Shown here: positions 47,344-55,993 of the stretch, piece after piece | How positions within the stretch are numbered: the first letter of the stretch is position 1 | Layout of the letters: every line of letters starts with the position of its first letter | Origin: Bosea vestrisii | GTDB taxonomy: Bacteria; Pseudomonadota; Alphaproteobacteria; Rhizobiales; Beijerinckiaceae | Reading direction: 5' to 3' | NCBI RefSeq assembly: GCF_030144325.1 | Contig: NZ_CP126307.1 | Span: forward strand, 3,207,001-3,271,000 | DNA length: 64,000 nucleotides | Position numbers and translations under genes: made by a program | Notes under the pieces: model-generated | What the model was told of the DNA's origin: nothing | Database searches by the model: none | Seen by the model: the letters and a program-made list of their open reading frames with translations, nothing else

Positions 47344-48939
47344 TCAGGCCTGCGACTCCTCGGTCTCGGCTTCGGCTTCAGCGTCGGGCTCCGGCGCCTC
47401 GACCCAGCCCGCCTTGATGCGGGCTGCCATCACGATCGCCTCGGCGTCCTGCCGCGACAGGTCGAAACCGTCGAGATAGCCGGAATGACGGGTGTTCTCG
47501 CCATCCTTGCGCTCGGTCCAGCCGACGAGGTCGTCGGTGGCGCAGCCGGCGAGGTCCTCGATGCTCTTCACCTCGTTCTCGCCGAGCGCCACCATCATCG
47601 CGGTGGTGATGCCTTCGACCTCACGCAGCTCGTCCTCGACACCGAGCGCCTTGCGCTTTTCGTCGAACTCAGCCTCGATCGCAGCGAGATATTCCTGGGC
47701 GCGGCTCTGGATCTCGGCGGCGGTGTCCTCGTCGAAGCCCTCGATCGAGGACAGCTCGGTCGGCTCGACATAGGCGACCTCCTCGACCGAGCGGAAGCCC
47801 TCCGAGGCGAGCAGCTGGCCGACCGTCTCATCGACGTTGAGCGCGTTCATGAACAGCTCGGTGCGCTGCACGAACTCTTTCTGGCGGCGCTCCGATTCCT
47901 CGGCTTCGGTCAGGATGTCGATATCCCAGCCGGTGAGCTGCGAGGCGAGGCGAACGTTCTGGCCGCGGCGGCCGATGGCGAGCGAGAGCTGCTCGTCCGG
48001 CACCACGACCTCGATCTTGTCGGCTTCCTCGTCGAGCACGACCTTGGCGACTTCTGCCGGCTGCAGCGCGTTGACGACGAAGGTCGCGACATCCGGCGAC
48101 CATGGGATGATGTCGATCTTCTCGCCCTGCAACTCGCCGACCACGGCCTGCACGCGCGAGCCGCGCATGCCGACGCAGGCGCCGACCGGATCGATCGAGG
48201 AATCGCGCGAGATCACCGCGATCTTGGCGCGCGAGCCCGGATCGCGGGCAACGGCCTTCACTTCGACGATCCCGTCATAGATCTCCGGCACTTCCTGGCC
48301 GAACAGCTTGGCCATGAACTGCGGATGGGTGCGCGACAGAAAGATCTGCGGGCCGCGCGGCTCGCGGCGCACGTCGTAGACATAGGCGCGGGCACGATCG
48401 CCGACCTTGAAGGTCTCGCGCGGGATCATCTCGTCGCGGCGGATGATCGCCTCGCCGCGGCCGAGATCGACGAAGACATTGCCGTATTCGACGCGCTTGA
48501 CCGCGCCGTTGACGATCTCGCCGATGCGATCCTTGTACTCGTCATACTGCCGGTCGCGCTCGGCCTCGCGCACCTTCTGCACGATGACCTGCTTGGCCGA
48601 CTGGGCGGCGATGCGGCCGAAATCGAAGGGCGGCAGCGGGTCGGCGATGACATCGCCGACCTGGGCGGCCGGGTTGTGGCGCTTGGCTTCGTCGACCGTG
48701 ATCTCGACGGCGCCGTTCTCGACGAGATCGACGACCTGGAGATGGCGCGCCAGCCTGAGTTCGCCCGATTTCGTGTTGATCTCGGCATGGACGTCGGTCT
48801 CGGCGCCGTAGCGTGAGCGCGCCGCCTTGGCGATCGCGTCCTGCATCGCGTCGATCACGATCTGGCGGTCGATCGACTTCTCGCGGGCGACCGCCTCGGC
48901 GATCTGCAACAGCTCGAGCCGGTTGGCGCTGACAGCCAT
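47344..48939 (-). CDS. nusA: Transcription termination/antitermination factor NusA
   Basis: NusA binds RNA polymerase and modulates pausing, termination and antitermination. The 531-residue protein has the N-terminal RNAP-binding domain, S1 (IVNGAVKRVEYGNVFVDLG), KH1 and KH2 (DPVGACVGMRGSRVQAV and LAIGRRGQNVRLASQL), and C-terminal acidic helix-hairpin-helix repeats ending in a glutamate-rich tail. ATG 48939 has AAAAGGAG seven bases upstream, which decides against the in-frame GTG three codons earlier. Confidence 0.97.
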   Translation of the reverse strand: MAVSANRLELLQIAEAVAREKSIDRQIVIDAMQDAIAKAARSRYGAETDVHAEINTKSGELRLARHLQVVDLVENGAVEITVDEAKRHNPAAQVGDVIADPLPPFDFGRIAAQSAKQVIVQKVREAERDRQYDEYKDRIGEIVNGAVKRVEYGNVFVDLGRGEAIIRRDEMIPRETFKVGDRARAYVYDVRREPRGPQIFLSRTHPQFMAKLFGQEVPEIYDGIVEVKAVARDPGSRAKIAVISRDSSIDPVGACVGMRGSRVQAVVGELQGEKIDIIPWSPDVATFVVNALQPAEVAKVVLDEEADKIEVVVPDEQLSLAIGRRGQNVRLASQLTGWDIDILTEAEESERRQKEFVQRTELFMNALNVDETVGQLLASEGFRSVEEVAYVEPTELSSIEGFDEDTAAEIQSRAQEYLAAIEAEFDEKRKALGVEDELREVEGITTAMMVALGENEVKSIEDLAGCATDDLVGWTERKDGENTRHSGYLDGFDLSRQDAEAIVMAARIKAGWVEAPEPDAEAEAETEESQA

Positions 48940-48944
48940 GGCGC

Positions 48945-49643
48945 TCACTCCTTTTTCTGTGTGTTCTGCACCGGCCCCTTGAGACCCTTGCCCGGCTTGC
49001 GGGCCTTGGGATCGCGGGGACCGAGCGACTTGCCGCGCCCGGGCGCGGGCTGGGCGATCTCGTCGGCAGGCGGCATGTGCGGCGCAAGGCCGGACTTGCC
49101 GCGCCTGAGCGACTCGGTGACGAGCGCGTCGGTCAGCATCAGGCGCGCCTCGACGATCAGGCGCATCGGGATCGCGACGTCGCGCTCCTCATCCGTCTTG
49201 GCGTCGTCGCGCGTCAGCAGGGCATCGGTGCCGCTGGCACCACGCAGGATGCCACGAAAGCGCTTGCGGCCGGCATGGGGCTCGCTGGTCTCAATCTTCG
49301 TCAGATGGCCGGCCCAGCGTTCGAAATCACTTGGCCTGACCAGCGGGCGGTCGATGCCCGGCGACGATACCTCAAGATGATAGGCCGCCTGGATCGGATC
49401 GTCGACATCGAGCGCCGGCGAAACCGCCTGGCTCACGGCCTCGCAGCCTTCGACGTTCATCGTGCCGTCGGGCAGCTCGGCCATGATCTGGACGGTGCAG
49501 CCGTTCTGGGCGCTGATGCGCACGCGCACCAGTCGGTAGCCGAGATTCATGATCGCCGGCTCGATGATCGCCGCAACGCGCGCGGCGACGCCGCTCTCGA
49601 CGACGATCCGTGCTTCCTGATCCTGAACGTTCTGACCGCCCAT
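48945..49643 (-). CDS. rimP: Ribosome maturation factor RimP
   Basis: RimP assists 30S assembly. The 232-residue protein has the N-terminal RimP domain with LEVSSPGIDRPLVRPSDFERW, the family hallmark, and an SH3-like C-terminal domain. A basic, disordered extension (after residue 175) is typical of alphaproteobacterial RimP. It heads the rimP-nusA-ylxR-infB-rbfA-truB operon, with a terminator-like hairpin 63 bp upstream. Confidence 0.94.
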   Translation of the reverse strand: MGGQNVQDQEARIVVESGVAARVAAIIEPAIMNLGYRLVRVRISAQNGCTVQIMAELPDGTMNVEGCEAVSQAVSPALDVDDPIQAAYHLEVSSPGIDRPLVRPSDFERWAGHLTKIETSEPHAGRKRFRGILRGASGTDALLTRDDAKTDEERDVAIPMRLIVEARLMLTDALVTESLRRGKSGLAPHMPPADEIAQPAPGRGKSLGPRDPKARKPGKGLKGPVQNTQKKE

Positions 49644-49705
49644 TCCGATGGCTCGCCCGTCTCCTGCGGCTGCAAAAGGCTCGAGGTAGGGGTCCGGCCA
49701 AAAAA

Positions 49706-49731
49706 AAGAGCGGGCCGGTGGGCCCGCTCTT
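49706..49731 (-). terminator. Terminator-like hairpin upstream of rimP
   Basis: AAGAGCGGGCC and GGCCCGCTCTT form an 11-bp stem around a four-base loop, followed on the minus strand by at least six T residues. It looks like a complete intrinsic terminator, yet no gene is identifiable upstream on that strand. It could end a short RNA or act as an attenuator in the rimP leader. Confidence 0.75.
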
Positions 49732-49885
49732 GATCGCCGGCTTACACCGAAACCAGAGCTGTTGGCCGCTATCTAGTCCTGTTTCGACGATCTTGCAAGC
49801 GCCTCCGCGATTGCGGCGATCCCGCTAACCCGCTGGTCATTCTTGGTTGCTACAACAAGAGAAAGGTATGTCGCGAGGTTGCGTG

Positions 49886-51001
49886 ATGAGTTCTGTCGGT
49901 GCGTTGCTGCGCGATCTCGAGACAACGATGGGGCGCGGCTCGAGCGGCGAGCGCGCCGCGATCCTGGCACGGTTGACGGACCTCTTCGTCAGCACGGCCA
50001 AGGGTATGGGCGAGGACCAGGTCGGTGTCTTCGACGTGGTCATCGGCCGACTGGCCCGCGCGATCGAGATGCGAGCGCGTATCGAGCTGGCTGAGCGGCT
50101 GGCGCCCGTCCCCAATGCGCCGAGCGGCGTCATGCGCCAGCTCGCGCTCGACGAGATTGCGGTCGCCCGGCCGGTTCTCGTCGGCTCGCCTCGCCTCAGC
50201 GACCATGATCTCGTCGCCATCGCAGCAGCCAAGGGGCGCGACCACATGCTCGCCATCACGGAGCGCCCCGATCTCGGCGAGCCGGTCACCGATTTTCTGA
50301 TCCTGCGCGGCGGGCGTGTCGTGACGCATGCCGTCGCTGCCAACCAGACCGCCCGCTTTTCGCGTCATGGCATGGGCGTTCTCGTCATGCGCGCCGCACA
50401 GGATGATGGTTTGCAGGCGACGCTCGGCGCCCGCGCCGACATTCCGGCCGATCTCGCCGAACAATTGATGTCTGCGGCCAAGTCCTCGGTCCGCCGCCGC
50501 CTTGAAGCCTCGCTCGAGCCGACCCTGATGGGGGCGGTCGCCGGCGCGGTCGAACGCGGCGCCGAGGCCGTCTCGGTCCAGGCGACCATCGGCGACGAGC
50601 TCGGCCGATTCGGAAAGGCGTTGGCTGACGTCAAGGCCCTCGACGAGGCCGCCAAGCTCGATGAATCCGTGATCGCGCAATATGCGACGTCCGGCGCGGT
50701 GGAGCATGCCATCTGCGGCGTCGCCACCCTGGCTCGCCTGACCTTGCCGGCGACCGAGCAGATCGTGTTCGGCCCGGATCGCGATGCCGTTTTGTTGGTG
50801 GCGCGCGGCATGGGCTGGTCCTGGGAGACGACCAAGGCGCTGATCGGCTTGCGCAAGAGCGATGGCAAGTCGGCCGCACTGCTGGAGCGAGCCCGCCAGA
50901 GCTTCCGCAATCTCACGCCGACGACGGCGCAGCGTGTGCTGGGCTTCCTCAGGATGCGCGACGGTGCGCAGTCAGATAGCTCGGCACCCGCCCGGCCTTG
51001 A
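49886..51001 (+). CDS. DUF2336 family protein
   Basis: This 371-residue, mostly helical cytoplasmic protein resembles the alphaproteobacterial DUF2336 group, with repeated short helices such as DLFVSTAKGMGEDQVGVFD and RARIELAERLAPVPNAP. The function of the family is not established. ATG 49886 has GAGG seven bases upstream; ATG 49868 is less well spaced. Its last 53 bp overlap the 3' end of the convergent trmB. Confidence 0.8.
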   Translation: MSSVGALLRDLETTMGRGSSGERAAILARLTDLFVSTAKGMGEDQVGVFDVVIGRLARAIEMRARIELAERLAPVPNAPSGVMRQLALDEIAVARPVLVGSPRLSDHDLVAIAAAKGRDHMLAITERPDLGEPVTDFLILRGGRVVTHAVAANQTARFSRHGMGVLVMRAAQDDGLQATLGARADIPADLAEQLMSAAKSSVRRRLEASLEPTLMGAVAGAVERGAEAVSVQATIGDELGRFGKALADVKALDEAAKLDESVIAQYATSGAVEHAICGVATLARLTLPATEQIVFGPDRDAVLLVARGMGWSWETTKALIGLRKSDGKSAALLERARQSFRNLTPTTAQRVLGFLRMRDGAQSDSSAPARP

Positions 51002-51641
51002 CCGCTTTGGCCTCATAGCGCGTACGGACCCAGCCGGGATAGGGTTGGCGCCAGTCCTCGGCGGTTTCGTCGGCCCAATCGAAATCGGGTGAGGCGAGGA
51101 GGCGCGCCAGCGTCCAGCCGACATAGTCGTCGATATCGCTGGCGAAGCGGAAGCGGCCACCCGGCCGCAGCACCCTGGCGAGCAGCGCGAGCGTCCGTTC
51201 GGAAACGAATCGGCGTTTGCGCTGACGGCGCTTCGGCCAGGGGTCCGGGTAGAGCAGATCGGCCGCGTCGATGCTCCCGGCCGGCAGCAGCGGCAGGAGC
51301 AGCGCGGCATCGCCGTCCCAGAGCCGGATGTTGCGCAGACCCTCCTGTTCGATCACGGCCAGGAACTTGGCCATACCGTTGACGAAGGGCTCGACGCCGA
51401 TGAAGCCGATCTGCGGGCTCTCGCGCATGCGCGACAGCAGATGCTCGCCGCCGCCGAAGCCGATTTCGAGCCTGACTGCCTCGACCGGAATGGGGAAGAG
51501 CGTCTTCAGGTCCGCGATCGGCCCTTCCGGCAGGCGAAGCGCCGGCAAGGTCTCGGCGATGCGCTCGGCCTGGCCCTGGCGCAGTCCCTTGCCCTTGCGC
51601 CGGCCAAAGAAGGCCCGGTCTGGATCGTGCTGCTCAGTCAT
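50949..51641 (-). CDS. trmB: tRNA (guanine46-N7)-methyltransferase
   Basis: TrmB methylates G46 in the tRNA variable loop using SAM. The 230-residue protein has LEIGFGGGEHLL (SAM loop), FIGVEPFVNGMAKFL, and DLLYPDPWPKRRQRKRRFV with the catalytic aspartate and the tRNA-binding basic stretch. ATG 51641 (MTEQHDPDRAFFGRRKG) is chosen because any upstream start would read through the metK terminator hairpin. It lies downstream of metK. Confidence 0.95.
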   Translation of the reverse strand: MTEQHDPDRAFFGRRKGKGLRQGQAERIAETLPALRLPEGPIADLKTLFPIPVEAVRLEIGFGGGEHLLSRMRESPQIGFIGVEPFVNGMAKFLAVIEQEGLRNIRLWDGDAALLLPLLPAGSIDAADLLYPDPWPKRRQRKRRFVSERTLALLARVLRPGGRFRFASDIDDYVGWTLARLLASPDFDWADETAEDWRQPYPGWVRTRYEAKAVKAGRVPSYLTAHRRAS

Positions 51642-51676
51642 GACGATGCCTTTACGGCGAGCGGCCGGAAAGAAAA

Positions 51677-51701
51677 AGGCCGGGGCGGTGCCCCGGCCTT
51701 C
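51677..51701 (-). terminator. Rho-independent terminator of metK
   Basis: AAGGCCGGGGC and GCCCCGGCCTT form an 11-bp stem with a three-base loop, followed on the minus strand by TTTCTT. It is 22 bp after the metK stop and 35 bp before the trmB start. Confidence 0.9.
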
Positions 51702-51723
51702 ACTCAAATGCTGATGGCGTGAA

Positions 51724-52929
<1,206 letters not shown>

Positions 52930-53087
52930 GGTCGGGGGATCCTTCCCAAGCTGCGAGGCAGTGCCGGCTGATCGCCGGGTGGAGATAAAAAAGCGCAGCG
53001 TCTTTTGCAGCGGAAAGGTTCGCCGTCAAGGCAGGAAATTCTTTTCGTCGATATTTTGTTCGTCGAGGCGAACGAAAAAACGTGAAA

Positions 53088-53501
53088 TCAGGCAGTTTCG
53101 CCGGAATCATGTGCCAAAGCTTCGACGAGGTCGATGACTCGCCGACGTATGCGCGGGCTTTTGATGCGCACGAACGCCTTCGACAGTTGAACACCCTCGC
53201 TCGTCGCGAGGAAGTCGGCGACATAGGCCGTGGCCGCAGCGTCGGCGAAGCCGCCTGCGACCGCCTCTCCAGCCGGGGCACCCTCGAAAAAGAAAGCAAC
53301 TGGCACGCCCAGCATCTTGGCGATCTGCTGTAGCCGGCTGGCGCTGATTCTATTGGTGCCCTTCTCGTATTTTTGGACCTGCTGAAAGGTCAGGCCGAGC
53401 GCCTCGCCGAGTTTCTCCTGGCTGATACCCGCCAGCATGCGCTGCATTCGCACGCGGCTGCCGACATAGCGATCGACCGGGTTCGGGAGTTTCTTCAGCA
53501 T
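53088..53501 (-). CDS. XRE-family regulator (PhrR-like), copy A
   Basis: The 137-residue protein has a Cro/C1 helix-turn-helix (SQEKLGEALGLTFQQVQKYE) and a C-terminal block with YVADFLATSEGVQLSKAFVRI. It belongs to the conserved alphaproteobacterial group found beside lnt and metK, which I recall includes the low-pH-induced PhrR of Sinorhizobium. About four of five residues match copy B at 55499-55921. A GAGGTG ribosome site precedes the ATG at 53501. It is divergent from luxR, so one gap serves both promoters. Confidence 0.9.
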   Translation of the reverse strand: MLKKLPNPVDRYVGSRVRMQRMLAGISQEKLGEALGLTFQQVQKYEKGTNRISASRLQQIAKMLGVPVAFFFEGAPAGEAVAGGFADAAATAYVADFLATSEGVQLSKAFVRIKSPRIRRRVIDLVEALAHDSGETA

Positions 53502-53558
53502 GGCCGCTCACCTCATTTTGCACTCAATCGCACTTCCGACCTCGCGTCTACCGCCGCC

Positions 53559-53568
53559 CCCTTAAGGG
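53559..53568. promoter_or_regulatory. Palindrome between XRE copy A and luxR
   Basis: CCCTTAAGGG is a perfect 10-bp palindrome in the divergent promoter region, 79 bp before luxR and 58 bp before the XRE start. It could be an operator for LuxR or the XRE protein. Nothing in the sequence decides which. Confidence 0.35.
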
Positions 53569-53646
53569 AACTGAGGTGGTATTCGTTGGTATGCGTTGAT
53601 TCTTGGCCGCTCTGCGCCGAAAGTGACTCGTCAGGGAAGGCGGGAC

Positions 53647-54378
53647 ATGTCGGGACGACATTTCAACGCGGGACGGGACGCGCTCGATTTCATCGACGAT
53701 CTGAATGCCCTCGCCGATCCCACGGCGGTGGTCGCCGCCTTGCGCGACAAGCTCGCGAGCTATGGCTTCCATGCCTTTCTGATCACCGGCTTGCCGGAAG
53801 TTGGGGATCGTATCGATCCGCTCGTCCTGTTGAACGGCTGGCCGCCGGGCTGGTTCGATCTCTATCTGGAGCGGTCGTTCTCCGACTGGGATCCGATCGC
53901 AGCCCACTGCAAGAAGACGATCGATCCGTTTGCCTGGGCGGACGTTTACCGAGACGGGGAGGCCTCGGTCCGTCAACGCGAGGTGATGCATCGGGCGCGC
54001 GACTTTAACATGGTCGAAGGCTTCTGCGTGCCGATCCATGGCGAATCCGGCTTCCAGGCCGTCGTCACCATGGCGGGTGATCGGCCGGACCTGTCGCGCC
54101 AGGCCCGCTCGGCCATCCATCTGATGTCGATCTACGCGCACGGCAAAGCGGCGGATTGCTTGCGCCCGACGCGGCTCGAGCACGTCCTGACCGTCCGCGA
54201 GCGCGAGGTCCTGACCTGGTTCGCAGTCGGCAAGACGACTGAGGGTGTCGCAGAGCGTCTCGGCGTTTCGTCGGGGACCGCTGAAGCACATTTCGAGAAT
54301 GCTGCGAGGAAGCTGGGCGTGCGCGGACGGACGCGCACGGTCATCGAAGCCTATCGCCGGGGCGAAATCAGCATTTGA
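53647..54378 (+). CDS. LuxR-family autoinducer-binding regulator
   Basis: This 243-residue protein is a quorum-sensing receptor-regulator. In the autoinducer domain W69, Y73, D82, P83, W97 and G125 fall at exactly the spacing of the TraR residues W57, Y61, D70, P71, W85 and G113, so acyl-homoserine-lactone binding is likely. In the C-terminal GerE-type helix-turn-helix, E185, L189 and G195 match the other conserved positions. The start MSGRHFNAG is preceded by AGGGAAGG. It lies directly upstream of the luxI-type gene. Confidence 0.93.
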   Translation: MSGRHFNAGRDALDFIDDLNALADPTAVVAALRDKLASYGFHAFLITGLPEVGDRIDPLVLLNGWPPGWFDLYLERSFSDWDPIAAHCKKTIDPFAWADVYRDGEASVRQREVMHRARDFNMVEGFCVPIHGESGFQAVVTMAGDRPDLSRQARSAIHLMSIYAHGKAADCLRPTRLEHVLTVREREVLTWFAVGKTTEGVAERLGVSSGTAEAHFENAARKLGVRGRTRTVIEAYRRGEISI

Positions 54379-54405
54379 GCTGAGATCCGGCCGCATTCTT
54401 CCGGG

Positions 54406-54415
54406 ATTCCGGAAT
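54406..54415. promoter_or_regulatory. Palindrome upstream of luxI
   Basis: ATTCCGGAAT is a perfect 10-bp palindrome in the 94-bp luxR-luxI gap, about 58 bp before the synthase start. Lux-box-type sites are imperfect dyads of about 18-20 bp, so this may be the core of one. The identity is unproven. Confidence 0.4.
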
Positions 54416-54472
54416 ACCCAGCCCGAGAAAAAGGCGGCAGCCTGCATTCCTTCAAGGGAGGGGGAGGCGGCG

Positions 54473-55117
54473 ATGATCCATATTGTCGATGCCGGCAATC
54501 GGCATCTCTACGGGGCCGAGATCGAGCAGCATTTCAGGATTCGGCACCGGATCTATGTCGGCGAGCGAAAATGGATGGCGCTCGAGCGACCAGATGGTCG
54601 GGAGGTCGACCAGTTCGACACTGACGACGCGACTTATCTGCTCGCGCTCGAGAATGGGCGTGTGGTCGGCGGTACACGGCTCGTCCCGACGCTGTCGCCG
54701 CATCTGATGGCGGATGTGTTCCCGTTCCTGGCCGATGTGCGCGGACTTCAACGCGGCAGCGATATCGTCGAGTGGACGCGCATTTTCGTGGTGCCGGAAC
54801 GGCGCGGGAGCGACAGCAAGGTCCTGCACACCGTCCTGGCCGGCATGTTCGAGCATTGCCTGGCCAACGACATCGCCGCGATCACGGTGGTGATGGAGAC
54901 CTGGTGGATGCCGCGCTTCCTGGAGCTGGGCTGGGACGTCCGGCCGCTCGGCTTGCCGGCGATGATCGATGGCATGAGCTGCGTCGGCACGATCATCACT
55001 GTGAGCGAAGAGGCGTACCGTCGCACCCTCGCCTTCAAGGATATTGCTGCACCGGTCATCCAGCCACGCCGCGAGGCAAAGCGGGCTCCGGGCGAGCGGA
55101 GGATTCCGCATGGCTAG
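54473..55117 (+). CDS. Acyl-homoserine-lactone synthase (LuxI family)
   Basis: The enzyme makes an AHL signal from SAM and an acyl carrier. The 214-residue protein has the conserved residues R24, Y28 (usually F), W34, E44, D46, D49, R69, E100 and R103, in RHRIYVGERKW, REVDQFDTDDATYLLA and IVEWTRIFV. A strong GGGAGGGGGAGG ribosome site precedes ATG 54473. Acyl-chain preference cannot be read from the sequence. Its end overlaps the next small gene by 8 bp. Confidence 0.94.
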   Translation: MIHIVDAGNRHLYGAEIEQHFRIRHRIYVGERKWMALERPDGREVDQFDTDDATYLLALENGRVVGGTRLVPTLSPHLMADVFPFLADVRGLQRGSDIVEWTRIFVVPERRGSDSKVLHTVLAGMFEHCLANDIAAITVVMETWWMPRFLELGWDVRPLGLPAMIDGMSCVGTIITVSEEAYRRTLAFKDIAAPVIQPRREAKRAPGERRIPHG

Positions 55118-55397
55118 TCAGCACGATGCCGACAGCAGCCGCGCCAAGATTGAATACGCGCTCGGGCTGCTCACCAATCTGCTGCGCAATCAACCGGTGC
55201 ATCAGGAGCTGGTGGACGTCGCATACCGCATGGACCTGCCCGATGAGCTCTGGCTCGCGGTCCAGATTCTCTCCATGTCGGAGCCGGATCAGGTGAAGCT
55301 CCGGGATTTCCTGCTGGTTAATCCCAGTCCACAGTTGCAGCGGATCAACCGGAGCACACTCGTCCTGACGCAGGAGAAGGCGCCGGCTCTGCACTGA
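55110..55397 (+). CDS. Small hypothetical protein coupled to luxI
   Basis: This 95-residue, mostly helical protein contains IEYALGLLTNLLRNQPVHQE and DLPDELWLAVQILSMSEPDQ. No domain is recognised. Its ATG at 55110 lies inside the luxI gene, 8 bp before the end, so the two are probably co-translated. That suggests a role connected with signal production or response, but position is the only evidence. Confidence 0.7.
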   Translation: MASQHDADSSRAKIEYALGLLTNLLRNQPVHQELVDVAYRMDLPDELWLAVQILSMSEPDQVKLRDFLLVNPSPQLQRINRSTLVLTQEKAPALH

Positions 55398-55498
55398 CGC
55401 TGGTCGGCAATGTTCGCGTGAGCCGGGCTTGCCGATCAGGTCTCATCAGCCCGCCCGGGTCGGTTTCCCGGCCGCCGCTCCGCCCAGGCGATCGAGCG

Positions 55499-55921
55499 CT
55501 ATTGCTCGATGGTCTCGGCGGGTGCGTCGCCGAGCGACTCGACCAGGTCGACGAGGCGGCGGCGCACGCGCGGGCTCTTGATGCGCACGAACGCCTTGGT
55601 CAGCTGCACGCCCTCACTGGTGGCGAGGAAATCGGCGACATAGGTCGTGGCCGACGCATCGGCAAAGCCGCTTTCGATCGTGTCGTCGTTTGGAGCTCCG
55701 TCGAAGAAGAATGCCACGGGAACGCCCAGCATCTTCGAGATCTGCTGTAGGCGGCTGGCACTGATCCGATTGGTGCCCTTCTCGTACTTCTGCACCTGCT
55801 GGAAGGTCAGGCCGAGCGCCTCCCCGAGCCGTTCCTGGCTGACGCCGGCAAGCATGCGACGCATCCGGACGCGGCTGCCGACATGGCGATCGATCGGATT
55901 GGGTACTTTCTTCATCAGCAT
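55499..55921 (-). CDS. XRE-family regulator (PhrR-like), copy B
   Basis: The 140-residue paralogue of copy A (53088-53501) has an almost unchanged helix-turn-helix (SQERLGEALGLTFQQVQKYE) and C-terminal block YVADFLATSEGVQLTKAFVRI. Differences cluster in the linker near residues 78-88 and at the tail. ATG 55921 has AAGGGGG nine bases upstream. It directly follows lnt, the ancestral place for this gene, so copy A may be the duplicate, or the pair may have been split by insertion of the quorum-sensing unit. Confidence 0.9.
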   Translation of the reverse strand: MLMKKVPNPIDRHVGSRVRMRRMLAGVSQERLGEALGLTFQQVQKYEKGTNRISASRLQQISKMLGVPVAFFFDGAPNDDTIESGFADASATTYVADFLATSEGVQLTKAFVRIKSPRVRRRLVDLVESLGDAPAETIEQ

Positions 55922-55993
55922 TGTGGCCGGCCCCCTTGCCGTTCTTCGTGCGGACCTGTCGGCGGCCTTCCCGGAAGAAAGTTCCAAATGGGA

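Noticed and set aside
49773..49970. A 65-codon minus-strand frame ending upstream of rimP
   Set aside because: It overlaps the DUF2336 start, has no supported ribosome site, and its first half is arginine-rich shadow sequence. It is kept only as context for the orphan hairpin.
52930..53087. SAM-type riboswitch in the metK leader
   Set aside because: No arrangement of stems or conserved core matching a SAM-II, SAM-V or SAM/SAH class could be recognised by eye; a covariance-model search would decide.
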